Source of the DNA: Opitutia bacterium | GTDB taxonomy: Bacteria > Verrucomicrobiota > Verrucomicrobiia > Opitutales > Opitutaceae | NCBI GenBank assembly: GCA_947474365.1 | Contig: CANJIU010000026.1 | Location: forward strand, 1 to 64,000 | Reading direction: 5' to 3' | Length of the DNA: 64,000 bases | Shown here: in pieces, positions 8,701 through 17,216 of the stretch | How positions within the stretch are numbered: position 1 is the stretch's first letter | Layout of the letters: each line of letters starts with the position of its first letter | Notes under the pieces: generated by a model | Database searches by the model: none | What the model was told of the DNA's origin: nothing | Seen by the model: only the letters and a program-made list of their open reading frames with translations | Program-made: the position numbers and the translations under genes

Positions 8701-8949
8701 CGCGCCGTCCCGGGTGTCGAGACGCAAGCCGGCCTTGCGATCCTTCTGATCCGGGCCGTGACAGTGGAAACAGTTTTCAGAAAGGATTGGTTGCACTTCC
8801 CGGGCGAAGTCGACGGCGGCGCGGGAAGACACACTGAACATCATCAACGGCACCACGATGGCGGCGACGCGGCGAAGGATCGGAAGTGGAGAAGGGAGGG
8901 CGGACACGGGGGAGGCGACGGGAAGCCGGAGCGGAAAATGGGGAATCAC
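5779..8949 (-). CDS. PSCyt1/PSD1 (DUF1549/DUF1553) cytochrome c-type protein
   Basis: A large exported protein of 1056 aa when started at GTG 8949, which has GGGAG nine bases upstream and yields a signal peptide (LRRVAAIVVPLMMFSVSSRAA). A longer in-frame start at 9123 would overlap the upstream esterase. The order is: planctomycete cytochrome domain with C-x-x-C-H (NCFHCHGPD), DUF1549 (LDLTGLPPSPADVDAF, ERFGERWARVWLDAARYADS), a second C-x-x-C-H (QCAQCHSH), a central beta-sandwich, and DUF1553 (RVWQSIFGAGFVESPEDFG). Two haem sites are predicted. These proteins are thought to act in periplasmic redox or polymer breakdown with DUF1501 partners; the exact reaction is unknown. Confidence 0.93.
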   Translation of the reverse strand: MIPHFPLRLPVASPVSALPSPLPILRRVAAIVVPLMMFSVSSRAAVDFAREVQPILSENCFHCHGPDQKDRKAGLRLDTRDGALKGGRSDVPAIIAGKPADSELIARIHSTDKEEMMPPPDEKKSLTAAQKEILRRWIADGAPYAPHWAFAAPVKAALPADPKVHPIDAFVAPKVRAAGLKPSAPADAATLCRRLFLDLTGLPPSPADVDAFSVAAKNDLRAAVDNLVTQLMASERFGERWARVWLDAARYADSNGFEKDLPREQWTWRDWVINAFNKDLPYDQFLIEQIAGDLLPNRTLQQVIATGFLRNGMINEEGAIVPEQFRIEGMFDRLDCIGKAALGLTLQCAQCHSHKFDPITNDEYFGVFAFLNNTYEAQSWVYTSDQQKQIEKIAKDLHAADERLKKAQPKWEEKLSAWAESVQKQRIAWTPLAATDLGSVSGLNHPVQLADQSILTEGHPSTKGDIYVITTPNLEGATGLQLEALCHDDLPFGGPGRSKYGTWAVSELEVASQVPGSTKWEKIALKNATADFAEATRGLEREWEAAFDKENRRICGPVAYLIDGNNDTAWRADRGPGRRNTSSVAVVQFDQPLQFPAGTKLKFSLRYHHSGDDNGRHNTMLGRCRFSLTTAPDPKAVPIDYAAVQALDIPDEERTPRQREAIFAAWRAASPELKKYNTEAENLWKTHPVAPTSVMHLAERTAPDARTTRKLDRGAWDKPLQPVAPHVPAALHPLPEGAPVDRLTFARWIADRRSPLTARVAVNRVWQSIFGAGFVESPEDFGTRSPVPTHQELLDWLAVDFMEHGWSQKRLVRTIVTSRTYQQSSRATPEQLERDPRNQFLARGPRFRADAEVVRDIALSAAGLIHHQIGGPSVFPPVPENVLSYNYFKVTYWNVPQGLDRYRRSLYLFRKRSMPDPMLSAFDAPNGDFACVRRVRSNTPLAALTGLNEPIFVEAAQAFALRVWREGGATDPERATLAYRLCTSRAPRSPERDSVLRLLADSRERLRKGELKASEIAFSDMTKSIDLPADATPVDLAAWTLVGRVLLNLDETLTKN

Positions 8950-9029
8950 GGACACTCCCGATAGAGAACCACGGTCCGCTGCAGTGCGAACCGTTTTTCT
9001 CCACAGCGCGATCGTGGCGAGAGTGCGCG

Positions 9030-10175
9030 CTAACGATTTGCCGGCTGAAACAGCCGCGGCAGGAAATCCACGAGGTAGCCGCGCCAGACCGGCCAGGTGT
9101 GGGCGCCCGGTGTGAGATACCACTCATGGGTCACACCGGCGCCCTTGAGGCGAGCGACAAACTCTTCGTTGCGGGTGTGCAAGCTGTCATCCCGACCGCA
9201 GGCGATCCAGAGCAGGCGGAGTTTGGCGTTGGCGGCGGCGGGAGCCGACAGGAATGATTGAGTGACGGCGTCGTCAGGCAATCCGCCACTGAACGACCCG
9301 ACCCACGAAAAACGATCGAGGTTGCCGAGACCGACAGTAAGCGACTGGGCTCCACCCATGCTGAGCCCAACGATGCCCCGGTGTGCGGCGTCGCGCTCGA
9401 CGCGATAGGTGGACTCGACGAGCGGCAACGCGTCGTCAAAAAGTTCCTGACGAAAAGCCGGCATGGCGGTGCTCCGGGCATTGGGATCACGCATGGCGGC
9501 CGGTGTGAGCGGATGCCCGTTGAGCATCACGACGATCATCGGCCGGGCCTTTCCTGCGGCGATGAGATTATCGAGGATCCAGTGCGCGTGGCCATAGGCG
9601 ACCCAGGTCTGCTGATTGTCGCCCGAACCGTGTTGCAGCACGAGGAGGGGGAACTTGCGCTCCCCGGTCTTTTCGTAGCCGGGAGGAGTGTACACCCACA
9701 GCTCGCGCGGACGGCCGAGTGCCTTGGACAAGTAACTGTGCTGGTGCACGGTACCGTGCGGGACGTCTTGAAAATCCCACGGCAGGGGCGGCGCACCGAC
9801 CACGTGAAGGACGCTACGGCGCGGTTCGCGCATCGGTTTGAGCGACGGATTGCCGGGGTCGATCATCTGAATGCCGTCGACGACGAAACTGTATTCCCAA
9901 ACGCCCGCCGGGATCGCGGCGGCGGTTCCAGTCCACACGCCGTTCTCCCCGCGCGTGAGTGGCAACGGCTCACTTGCCCACAGGCCCTGGACGACAACTT
10001 TCTTCGCGTTGGGAGCGTTCAAGCGAAACGTCACGTTCCGGTCCGAGTTGATTTCCGGCGAGAGAACGGCGTTTGCACCGTCTGGCGGGCGGGCAGGAGG
10101 AGTCTGCGCCTGGGGCGACGAAACCGCGAGGACTGCCAGAAGGGCGAATCCGGTCATGAGGCGTGGCGTGATCAT
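9030..10175 (-). CDS. Secreted feruloyl-esterase-like hydrolase with N-terminal E-set domain
   Basis: A 381-aa protein (start ATG 10175; ATG 10157 is also possible) with a signal peptide ending near SPQAQ. Residues about 35-125 form an E-set/CBM48-like domain (VTFRLNAPNAKKVVVQGLW, IPAGVWEYSFVVDG). The rest is an esterase-D/CE1 alpha/beta hydrolase: LWVYTPPGYE, nucleophile elbow GLSMGG, and catalytic His in TPGAHTWPVW. This arrangement matches the XynZ-type feruloyl or acetyl esterases that remove side groups from hemicellulose. It lies 80 nt upstream of the PSD1 gene on the same strand and may be the first gene of that run. It faces the PQQ-propeller gene across a 159-nt divergent promoter region. 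Confidence 0.88.
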   Translation of the reverse strand: MITPRLMTGFALLAVLAVSSPQAQTPPARPPDGANAVLSPEINSDRNVTFRLNAPNAKKVVVQGLWASEPLPLTRGENGVWTGTAAAIPAGVWEYSFVVDGIQMIDPGNPSLKPMREPRRSVLHVVGAPPLPWDFQDVPHGTVHQHSYLSKALGRPRELWVYTPPGYEKTGERKFPLLVLQHGSGDNQQTWVAYGHAHWILDNLIAAGKARPMIVVMLNGHPLTPAAMRDPNARSTAMPAFRQELFDDALPLVESTYRVERDAAHRGIVGLSMGGAQSLTVGLGNLDRFSWVGSFSGGLPDDAVTQSFLSAPAAANAKLRLLWIACGRDDSLHTRNEEFVARLKGAGVTHEWYLTPGAHTWPVWRGYLVDFLPRLFQPANR

Positions 10176-10334
10176 GGGGCTGAAGGGTTGGTAGGCTGGC
10201 CGGGTGTGATCTGACTGGAAGCGATGCCGATGACGAGCCCGCCGTTTTTCAGATCGGGGAGGTCTCCGACTAACCGGTTCTGTTTTCAGTTCGCACCCTG
10301 GCGCAACTTCCACTCGGCTGGAATTCCCTCCCCA

Positions 10335-11585
10335 ATGAAATTCTGTTTTCCGGCCGTCCCGCCGCGCTTTCGCTCCGCCCTTTTCCTGTCGTTTGCGCTG
10401 GCGCAACTCGGCTCTGCGGCCGACTGGCCCTGTTGGCGCGGTGCGCGGGGCGACGGGGTCTGCGACGAACCGAATGTCCCGCTCAAATGGAGCAAGACGG
10501 AGAACATCGCCTGGACCGCCGCGATTCCGGGGAAGGGGCACAGTTCGCCGATTGTGTTTGGCGACCGCGTTTTCGTCACGACTTGCCTCGAGGCGGAGGA
10601 CAAGCACGTGCTCGTCTGCCTGGATCGCCGCACGGGAAAAATGCTCTGGGAGCAGAGTGCCCCTTCGAAGCTGCAGGACCGAATTCACAAATTGAACAGT
10701 CACGCCAGCTCGACGCCCGCCACCGATGGCCGGCATGTGTGGGTGAGTTTTCTGGATCAGTCGGATATGACCATCATCGGTTATGACGTGCGCGACGGAA
10801 AGCAGGTCTGGAAGACGGTCCCTGGCAAGATGCTCAGCCGACACGGCTACTGCAGTTCGGTCGTTCCCTACAAGGACACGATCATCATCAACAGCGATCA
10901 GGATGCCGACGGCTACATCTTTGCGTTGGACGGCGCCACCGGTCGCGAACGCTGGCGGACCGACCGACCCAACCGCACGCGTTCGTATTGCGCCCCGATT
11001 ATCATCGAGGTGAACGGCCGGAAGCAGCTGGTGCTGTCCGGAAGTTTGTCCGTCGCGGCTTATGATCCGGACAACGGTAAGCTCATCTGGATTATTGACG
11101 GTCCGACCGAGCAATTCGTGTCGAGCCCGATCTACCTCGATGACCTCGTGTTCATGACCTACGGCTTCCCGAAGCGTGGCATCTGTGCGATTGATCCGCG
11201 CGGAGAAGGCAATGTCACCAAGACACACTTGATCTTCAACCTCGAGCAGAGCAGCCGCGGCGGTTACGTGCCTTCGCCGGTGGCGTACGGCAAGCTGGCC
11301 TTTGTAGTGAACGACGAAGGCATCGGCAGCTGCGCCGATCCGCGCACCGGCCGCGAAATCTGGCTGGAGCGACTGGGGCGCCACCACAGCGCAAGCCCGG
11401 TCATCGCGGGCGGCAACGTGTACTACCTCGACGACAATGGAAAGTGCTGGGTGGTGAAGGCGCAGGATAAATATGAACTGGTTGGCGTGAACGACCTTGC
11501 CGACGAGACGCGCGGATCGCCGGCGATTTCCCGTGGGCAGATCTTTATTCGCGGGAGCAAGCAGCTCTACTGCATCGGCCGGTAG
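10335..11585 (+). CDS. Exported PQQ-type beta-propeller protein
   Basis: A 416-aa protein; ATG 10335 gives a signal peptide (FRSALFLSFALAQLGSAA) and a mature start DWPCWRG, the usual opening of this family. The repeats follow the pattern V-x-C-L-D-x-x-T-G-K-x-L-W-E, seen at VCLDRRTGKMLWE, YDVRDGKQVWK, FALDGATGRERWR and YDPDNGKLIWI, giving a seven- or eight-bladed propeller. Whether it binds PQQ is not evident: many verrucomicrobial and planctomycete members are outer-membrane or periplasmic scaffold proteins. The next gene starts 56 nt downstream and may share a transcript. Confidence 0.9.
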   Translation: MKFCFPAVPPRFRSALFLSFALAQLGSAADWPCWRGARGDGVCDEPNVPLKWSKTENIAWTAAIPGKGHSSPIVFGDRVFVTTCLEAEDKHVLVCLDRRTGKMLWEQSAPSKLQDRIHKLNSHASSTPATDGRHVWVSFLDQSDMTIIGYDVRDGKQVWKTVPGKMLSRHGYCSSVVPYKDTIIINSDQDADGYIFALDGATGRERWRTDRPNRTRSYCAPIIIEVNGRKQLVLSGSLSVAAYDPDNGKLIWIIDGPTEQFVSSPIYLDDLVFMTYGFPKRGICAIDPRGEGNVTKTHLIFNLEQSSRGGYVPSPVAYGKLAFVVNDEGIGSCADPRTGREIWLERLGRHHSASPVIAGGNVYYLDDNGKCWVVKAQDKYELVGVNDLADETRGSPAISRGQIFIRGSKQLYCIGR

Positions 11586-11641
11586 CGGGATCGCCGGCTG
11601 TAACACTTTGAGACCAGACTTCTCCAACGAATAACCCTCCC

Positions 11642-12658
11642 ATGTTCCCCAAAATCATCGTTCGCCTCGCGCTGCTCCCGTTTTTCGTGGCAGCGGTCAG
11701 TTCGCCCGCGGCACGCGCGCAGGCGGGTGCGCCGTTCGTGCCGGCGCCCATGTTGCCAGGAGGCATTGTGCTGCCGCTCTATCCGTCCGATTCTCCGCTC
11801 CTGAAGCGCGAACGGCTGCACGAAGAGGAAAAGTACAACACGACCAGCGGCGGTGTCGCCGGTGGGGCGAGAGTCCAGAGCGTGATCAATATTCACAATC
11901 CGTCGATCGAGGTGCACCTCGCGGGAGGGCGCGCCAGCAACGGCGCGGCGGTCATCATCGCTCCCGGTGGCGGACATCGGATCCTCTGGGTCGGCCCCGA
12001 AGGCGGCGATTTCGCGTCCTTCTTTGCCAACTACGGGGTGTCGACCGTTATCTTGCGGAACCGTCTTCGGGTGGACGGTTACGAGCCGACCACCGACGCA
12101 GTGAACGACGCGTTTCAGGCGATCCGCCTTGTGCGGGCCAATGTGGCGAAATGGAAGCTCGATCCGGCGAAGATTGGCATCGTCGGATTTTCCGCCGGCG
12201 CAGAACTGGCGGCGCCCGCGGCGCTCTTCTTCGAAGAGTTTGCGCGGAAAAACGACAACGCGGCTGATCCGCTGGCCAAGGTGTCGCCGCGTCCGGATTT
12301 CATCGGGCTGATTTATCCCGGGCCGACGCCCTTTGCCAAGGGAGCCACGCCGGCGATTCCGCCCAACGTGCCGCCTGCGTTTATCGCGTCGGCAGGTGCG
12401 GGCGATCGGGTGCATGCGGTTTGGGCAAACGAGTATTTCACGCCGATGCTGGTTGCGGGGGTGCCCAACGTGGAGATGCACATCTACGGCAACGGCGGGC
12501 ACGGGGGCGGGATGAAGTTTCGCGACGGAATTCCCTTCGGCACCTGGCACGAGCGCTTTGTCGAGTGGTTCCGCGACCTCGGCTTCATGGACAAACCGGG
12601 CACGGTCACGAAAGCCGCGAAGGACGTGGCGGCGTTTGCCACCAAGGGCGGAAAGTGA
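11642..12658 (+). CDS. Secreted alpha/beta hydrolase, acetyl-xylan-esterase/BD-FAE type
   Basis: A 338-aa protein with signal peptide (VRLALLPFFVAAVSSPAARA). Features of the hydrolase fold: an oxyanion strand ending AAVIIAPGGGHR, a helix-strand FFANYGVSTVILRNRL, nucleophile elbow GFSAG at about residue 182, an Asp in the ASAGAGDRVH strand, and a His in NGGHGGGMKF. This form is common among esterases that deacetylate hemicellulose. It follows the PQQ-propeller gene on the same strand. The actual ester substrate is not known. Confidence 0.88.
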   Translation: MFPKIIVRLALLPFFVAAVSSPAARAQAGAPFVPAPMLPGGIVLPLYPSDSPLLKRERLHEEEKYNTTSGGVAGGARVQSVINIHNPSIEVHLAGGRASNGAAVIIAPGGGHRILWVGPEGGDFASFFANYGVSTVILRNRLRVDGYEPTTDAVNDAFQAIRLVRANVAKWKLDPAKIGIVGFSAGAELAAPAALFFEEFARKNDNAADPLAKVSPRPDFIGLIYPGPTPFAKGATPAIPPNVPPAFIASAGAGDRVHAVWANEYFTPMLVAGVPNVEMHIYGNGGHGGGMKFRDGIPFGTWHERFVEWFRDLGFMDKPGTVTKAAKDVAAFATKGGK

Positions 12659-12763
12659 GCGACGACGGTCTGTGTTGGGAGAGTCGGTCGCGGATGTAGT
12701 TAGGACCTTGACTACTGGGATGACTTATCGCGTAGCCGGAGGTCGCGTCCAACGTCTCTTCTG

Positions 12764-13506
12764 AACGTGGCGCCGGAGTGGGTTTATGTTGCGGGGGGCC
12801 AAAGGTCATGATGTCGGAGCGCATCACTCCGACCCGAAAGAAACAGAAGCCGGCCTATCCCCATTATTTCAGTCCGCGCTATCAGGAAATTCTGCACCAC
12901 ACCGTGCGGTCGTTTCCAGATTACATCGCTCGCCTGCCGGCGGACCGGAAGAACCGAATCATTTTCATTCAGGTCGCTGAAGGTTCAACCGGCGACGGGC
13001 AACCCTGCAAAGGCTTGCCGAGGGCGTAACTGTCGATTGGCGGTAGCGGCGGATTGACGACGTGCAGGTCGGCTTCACCTGACCGCGCCGTAACCGGTGC
13101 GGTTGGGAACCCTCAATCGAGAGATGCGCCCGCTTGCCGATCGAGCGGAAATACGAGTTCGCTGAGCACGCGTGAAATCTGTACCGCGAGAGACGTGGGC
13201 ATTCTACCAGTCGGTTTTTCAACGGGCCGACGGCTCGTTGAAAATCCCGCTGCTCGTCAACGGCGATGCGACTACGCCGGATGGATTCTTTGCCGAACCA
13301 GTGGTCGCGTACGGCGTGAAGCGGTGCGTCGTCTACCTGGATGCGGGGCAGGGTAGTTGGGAACTGGTCTACCGCACGTTGGTGGGCGACCTGTTTCGGA
13401 CGATGAGGTCTGGGATCATCGTCTGCTCAGTGCAGGAGACCTCACACTGCGCCACGCAGGCGGAGCCGGCACGATCTTCCACCTGCTCGGGTTGGAACGT
13501 CAGTGA
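12764..13506 (+). pseudogene. Decayed glycan-enzyme-like gene
   Basis: Pieces of one protein lie in order but in different frames. From 12764, one frame has NVAPEWVYV; 12817-13020 reads RKKQKPAYPHYFSPRYQEIL and later IIFIQVAEGSTGDGQP; after a stretch with several stops (13030-13160), 13180-13395 reads ETWAFYQSVFQRADGSLKIP and YGVKRCVVYLDAGQGSW; 13402-13506 in a third frame reads EVWDHRLLSAGDLTLRHAGG and ends IFHLLGLERQ before TGA. At least two frameshifts plus stop codons separate the blocks. Phrases such as VQ(V/S)AEGSTGDGQ occur in large secreted TIM-barrel glycosidase-like proteins of this lineage, but the family is not certain. Much of the N-terminal half is missing. Confidence 0.7.
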
Positions 13507-13568
13507 AGTGCGTTCGCATTCGGTTGCGCCCTTTGGTTTGCCGCGAGCCGGAGGTTTCGTAGTTTCGA

Positions 13569-15257
13569 ATGATACGCCAACCCCTCATGAAGATTTTTTT
13601 CCGCGGATTGTACGCTCGTTTCGTCGCTGTCATCGCATTGCTTTCATTTTTCACGCTAGGCGTGGCGCAGGCCGCGCCAGTGCGCACGCCGGAGGTGGCA
13701 TTCGCTATTCCCACCTTCAACTGCCTGGGCCTCTACTGGTCGCCCCCCGGTGGCTCCGCCGAGAAATCCGTGCTCGTGCGTTACCGGCCCGTGGGCACGA
13801 CGGCTTGGCGCGAGGCGTTGCCGATGCGGTACAATCCGATTCCCAACACCGACGAGGCTCTGACCGACTACCGCGGCAGCGTCGTGCATCTCGCCGCTGG
13901 GACCCGTTACGAAATCGAACTGACGCTCGCCGGCACCGCGACGAAGACGACCCTTACCGCCACGACGTGGCGCGAGGATTTCCCGACTGGCGAAGTCGTG
14001 CGCGTGCCCGGAGGTGACGCGCCGCTGGCGATCACGCAGTCGGGAACGCCTGGCGCTTATCGGGTCTATGACGGCCGAGGCGCGACGATCGACGTTCGGC
14101 ATCAACACGACGTATGCATCACGATCGACGCTTCGTATGTGATCGTGCGCGGGTTCAAGCTGAAGGGTGCGGGCTCGGTCAACAATGCCAGCACGAAGCC
14201 GATTGGGGCAATCGTTGTCGGCGGTGGGAATCACATCGTCATCGAAGACTGCGACGTTTCCGACTGGGGCCGCCTCAATCCCAAGACCGGGTTTGGCTTT
14301 GATTACGAGTCGGCGATCTATTCGCGCAGCGCGGCTGTCTCTCAGTTGGTCGTGCAACGCTGCAAGCTGCACCATCCGACCTGGGATGGCAGCAACTGGT
14401 ACGAGCCGAAATATCCGACCCACTCGATGGGGCCGCAGGCGATCAGCCTGTTCAACACCGGTGGCAACCACGTCATCCGCTTCAACGAATGCGCCTCGGA
14501 TATGGATCACATGTTCAATGATGTCATCGGCGGCGGTAGCAACGGGAGTTTTCGCGGCGCTCCTGGTCCGGACTCCGACATTCACGGCAATATCGTCAGC
14601 CACTGCTGGGACGACGGCCTTGAGGTGGAGGGCGGCAACCGCAATACCCGCATCTGGAACAACTACATTGCGCAAACGATGATGGGGATCGGAAATGCCG
14701 CGACTTCGATCGGACCGCTCTACATCTGGCGAAACGTAATTGTGCGCAGCCAGTCGCAGCCGAATGCCGGCGGCGGAAATTTTGTAAAGATGGGCTTTGC
14801 CGGCGGGGAGGAATGGATGACCGGGCACATGTATCTCTTCCATAACACCGTCTTTCGCGCTGACGAATGGCTGCCCACCGGCGGCCTCGGCGGCACGCGG
14901 ATCGTCAAGCACACGATCTCGCGCAACAACATCCTCCACGTGCGCGGCGCCGACAACTACAGCCTGAGCAACAACCGGCTGAATATCGACAACAGCTACG
15001 ATTACGATCTGTTCAACGGCCGGATCCCGCCGGACGTCGAGGCGCACGGGGTCCGAGGTGAGCCGGTGTACGAGCCGGGCGCTGGATTCGATTCGGTCAC
15101 GCAGACCGGAAAATTTCAGCTGGCCGCCAACAGCCCGGGAGTCGCGGCCGGTGAAGTCATTCCCAATTTCAGCACCGATTTTTCCGGCCAGGCGCCGGAC
15201 ATCGGGGCGCATTCGCGCGGTGCGCTGCCGCTGCGATTCGGCGTGAAGGCGCAGTGA
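13569..15257 (+). CDS. Secreted right-handed beta-helix protein
   Basis: A 562-aa exported protein; the N-terminus has a hydrophobic signal (FVAVIALLSFFTLGVAQAA); ATG 13587 is an alternative start. Residues about 40-125 resemble a fibronectin type III-like domain (LVRYRPVGTTAWREA). From about 150 a parallel beta-helix follows, with rungs such as YVIVRGFKLKGAG, HIVIEDCDVSDWG, VVQRCKLHHPTW, HVIRFNECASDMDH and IHGNIVSHCWDDGLEVEGG. Polysaccharide lyases and pectinase-like enzymes use this fold. A conserved acidic patch (CWDDGLEVE) could be catalytic or metal-binding. It lies just behind the decayed glycan-enzyme pseudogene. Confidence 0.85.
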   Translation: MIRQPLMKIFFRGLYARFVAVIALLSFFTLGVAQAAPVRTPEVAFAIPTFNCLGLYWSPPGGSAEKSVLVRYRPVGTTAWREALPMRYNPIPNTDEALTDYRGSVVHLAAGTRYEIELTLAGTATKTTLTATTWREDFPTGEVVRVPGGDAPLAITQSGTPGAYRVYDGRGATIDVRHQHDVCITIDASYVIVRGFKLKGAGSVNNASTKPIGAIVVGGGNHIVIEDCDVSDWGRLNPKTGFGFDYESAIYSRSAAVSQLVVQRCKLHHPTWDGSNWYEPKYPTHSMGPQAISLFNTGGNHVIRFNECASDMDHMFNDVIGGGSNGSFRGAPGPDSDIHGNIVSHCWDDGLEVEGGNRNTRIWNNYIAQTMMGIGNAATSIGPLYIWRNVIVRSQSQPNAGGGNFVKMGFAGGEEWMTGHMYLFHNTVFRADEWLPTGGLGGTRIVKHTISRNNILHVRGADNYSLSNNRLNIDNSYDYDLFNGRIPPDVEAHGVRGEPVYEPGAGFDSVTQTGKFQLAANSPGVAAGEVIPNFSTDFSGQAPDIGAHSRGALPLRFGVKAQ

Positions 15258-15329
15258 GTCCGATTGAAGCTGGCTTTATGCCCTTGCCATGCAGGCGCTC
15301 CACGGACCAACACTCGCGGACTTTTTTTC

Positions 15330-15890
15330 ATGCTGTCCCACCGAATCAATCCCGACCTCGAACTCCGGATGCTGCAGCCGTCGGACGCCGCGGCACATTT
15401 TGCGCTGGTCGATGCCAACCGTGCGTTCCTCCGTGAGTGGCTGGCGTGGGTGGACGGTACGGTCAAAGTGGCCGACTCGGAAAAATTTATCGCCGGGGCG
15501 CTCCGTGATTTCCGGGAAACCCGTGCGTTTTCCTCGGGGATTTGGTGGCAGGGCCGGTTGGTCGGTGTGATTGGCCACAATCATATCGACTGGTCGGCGC
15601 GAATTTCAAATCCCGGTTGGTGGCTCGTGCCCGAGGCGCAGGGCAGGGGCATCATGACCCAGTGCTGTCAGGCCTTTTTTGCCAATGCGTTCACGCAGTT
15701 GAAAGTGGGCCGCATCGTGGTCGGGGTGGCGACGGGCAATCTGCGCGGCCAGGCGATCGTGAAGCGGCTGGGGTTTGTCCCGCTGCGCGTTCTAAAGAAT
15801 GCGGAGTGGCTGAACGGGCGTACGGTGGATCATTTTATTTCCAGCCTGCTCCCTTCTCCGGCCGGCGTCAGCGCTGTGCCAATTCGCTGA
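15330..15890 (+). CDS. GNAT N-acetyltransferase, RimL/RimJ type
   Basis: A 186-aa acetyltransferase starting at ATG 15330. N-terminal pattern LELRMLQPSDAAAHFALVDANRAFL and LREWLAWVDG are typical of the RimJ/RimL group that acetylate protein N-termini or small amines. The acetyl-CoA loop is in VPEAQGRGIMTQCC (Q/R-x-x-G-x-G/A), followed by RIVVGVATGNLRGQAIVKRLGF. It converges with, and overlaps by 23 nt, the redoxin gene on the other strand. Confidence 0.9.
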   Translation: MLSHRINPDLELRMLQPSDAAAHFALVDANRAFLREWLAWVDGTVKVADSEKFIAGALRDFRETRAFSSGIWWQGRLVGVIGHNHIDWSARISNPGWWLVPEAQGRGIMTQCCQAFFANAFTQLKVGRIVVGVATGNLRGQAIVKRLGFVPLRVLKNAEWLNGRTVDHFISSLLPSPAGVSAVPIR

Positions 15891-16413
15891 TCTTTTCGGC
15901 CAGCTTTTCGAAGGACAGGCGGTCGCTATTGTTTTTCCCGACATGCCGGAAAATTTCCCGGCCGTCCCGATCGAGCAAAATGGTCGCGGGAAAGTGGACG
16001 ACCTGCCCATGGAAGTGGTAACCGTCGGGCACGGCGAACGCCTTCGCCAGCGCCGCGTCCGGATCGCGGAAAATTGGATGTTGTGCGAGTTCGTCCGCCG
16101 GTAATTTTTTCGCCCACGAGGAGATTTCCGCTTCCGTATCCGGTTTGATGAAGACTTGGACGACGCCCGGCAGCGTGGATGATTTGGTGAAGTAGTCTCG
16201 CGTGTGGCGCAGGCAGTACGGACACTCAGTCTTCAGCAGGAAATGGAGCGCGACATATTTTCCCCGGACCGAGGCGAGAGCGAAGGTCGATTCATCCGTG
16301 GCGGATTTCAGGGTGAAATCAGACGGATTTCCCGCCCGCAGTGGGGAAATCGAGGTTAATGCCGCGAAAACGAGGACGAGCCGGACGAGTAGACGGGGAA
16401 ATTCTTTTTTCAT
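15868..16413 (-). CDS. Exported redoxin (AhpC/TSA-like thiol protein)
   Basis: A 181-aa protein with a signal peptide (LLVRLVLVFAALTSISPLRA) and one thioredoxin-fold domain. The redox motif is C-P-Y-C (KTECPYCLRHTRDYF), and the rest follows the AhpC/TSA order: FTLKSATDESTFALASVRGK, then VVQVFIKPD, and the cis-Pro strand HFPATILLDRDGREIFRHVG. It likely protects or reduces periplasmic proteins. The CPYC spacing differs from the single-Cys peroxiredoxin pattern, so an oxidoreductase role is preferred over peroxidase. Confidence 0.85.
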   Translation of the reverse strand: MKKEFPRLLVRLVLVFAALTSISPLRAGNPSDFTLKSATDESTFALASVRGKYVALHFLLKTECPYCLRHTRDYFTKSSTLPGVVQVFIKPDTEAEISSWAKKLPADELAQHPIFRDPDAALAKAFAVPDGYHFHGQVVHFPATILLDRDGREIFRHVGKNNSDRLSFEKLAEKISELAQR

Positions 16414-16569
16414 GGATTAAAAGGAAGAGGACGAAACTGAGAGTGCCGGCGGTCGCGATTTATTCCGGCATTTTGGATGGAGTGCGAGGTTAAGCCAGGG
16501 ATCGAAACCGTGCCGAAGCGATCGGGTTTCGCGCTTGGCGATCTGGTCGGGGCGCGATACGGAATTTTG

Positions 16570-17205
16570 ATGATTTCCGTGTGGACGCGCGTTTGCCTGG
16601 TTGCCGTGAGCCTGCTCCTTGTGGATCTCGCCGCGCTCTTTGCCGCCCAACCGAACGAGCGTTTTGTGGCGGGAGAAATCCTCGTGTCCGAAGTCGTGGG
16701 GCGTTTGGGAGTGACTTCAGGAGAAATCATTGACCGGCCGATCGCTACCGGGACGGCGTTGGCGCAGGGGGTGACGTTGACGACGGGAGCGAAATCGCGG
16801 GCGAAGTTCGAGTTTTTTGACGGCACGACCGTGAAGGCGGCGCAAGAAACGGAGTGGGGCGTGGTTGAATTCACCGTCGATCCCTCGGCTCCTATTCCGG
16901 AAAAGGGCTCCCTCGACGTGCGGTCCCTGGCACGGACGAAGTTGCGTTTTGAGAAAGGGGAAATCGAACTCAAGGTGATGCCGCTGGATTTCCAGCGCGG
17001 CGCGCGATTTCAAGTCGAGACCCCGGCGGGAATCGTCTCGATTCGAGGAACGACGTTCCGACTGCGGCTGCTGCCGGCGGGCGACGCGTTCAACGAGTTT
17101 TCGGTCATCGTGACCGAGGGCATGGTCGTTTTCTTCACCAAGGATGGAAAGGTGGTCGAGTACGTGTCGCCCAATCGCCCCTACACGGTGAGAATTCCGC
17201 GTTAA
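16570..17205 (+). CDS. Exported FecR-domain protein
   Basis: A 211-aa protein from ATG 16570, with a hydrophobic N-terminal segment (VCLVAVSLLLVDLAALFAA) acting as signal or anchor. The body is a FecR-type beta domain: GTALAQGVTLTTGAKSRAKF, FFDGTTVKAAQETEW and FQVETPAGIVSIRGTTFRLR are its standard strands. FecR domains often sit with ECF sigma factors as anti-sigma sensors, but no sigma factor is near, so a stand-alone envelope role is more likely. Confidence 0.85.
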   Translation: MISVWTRVCLVAVSLLLVDLAALFAAQPNERFVAGEILVSEVVGRLGVTSGEIIDRPIATGTALAQGVTLTTGAKSRAKFEFFDGTTVKAAQETEWGVVEFTVDPSAPIPEKGSLDVRSLARTKLRFEKGEIELKVMPLDFQRGARFQVETPAGIVSIRGTTFRLRLLPAGDAFNEFSVIVTEGMVVFFTKDGKVVEYVSPNRPYTVRIPR

Positions 17206-17216
17206 CCGAATTCGAC

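Noticed and set aside
5779-9123. Start at 9123 for the PSD1 gene
   Set aside because: It would overlap the esterase end by 94 bases; GTG 8949 has a good ribosome site and signal peptide.
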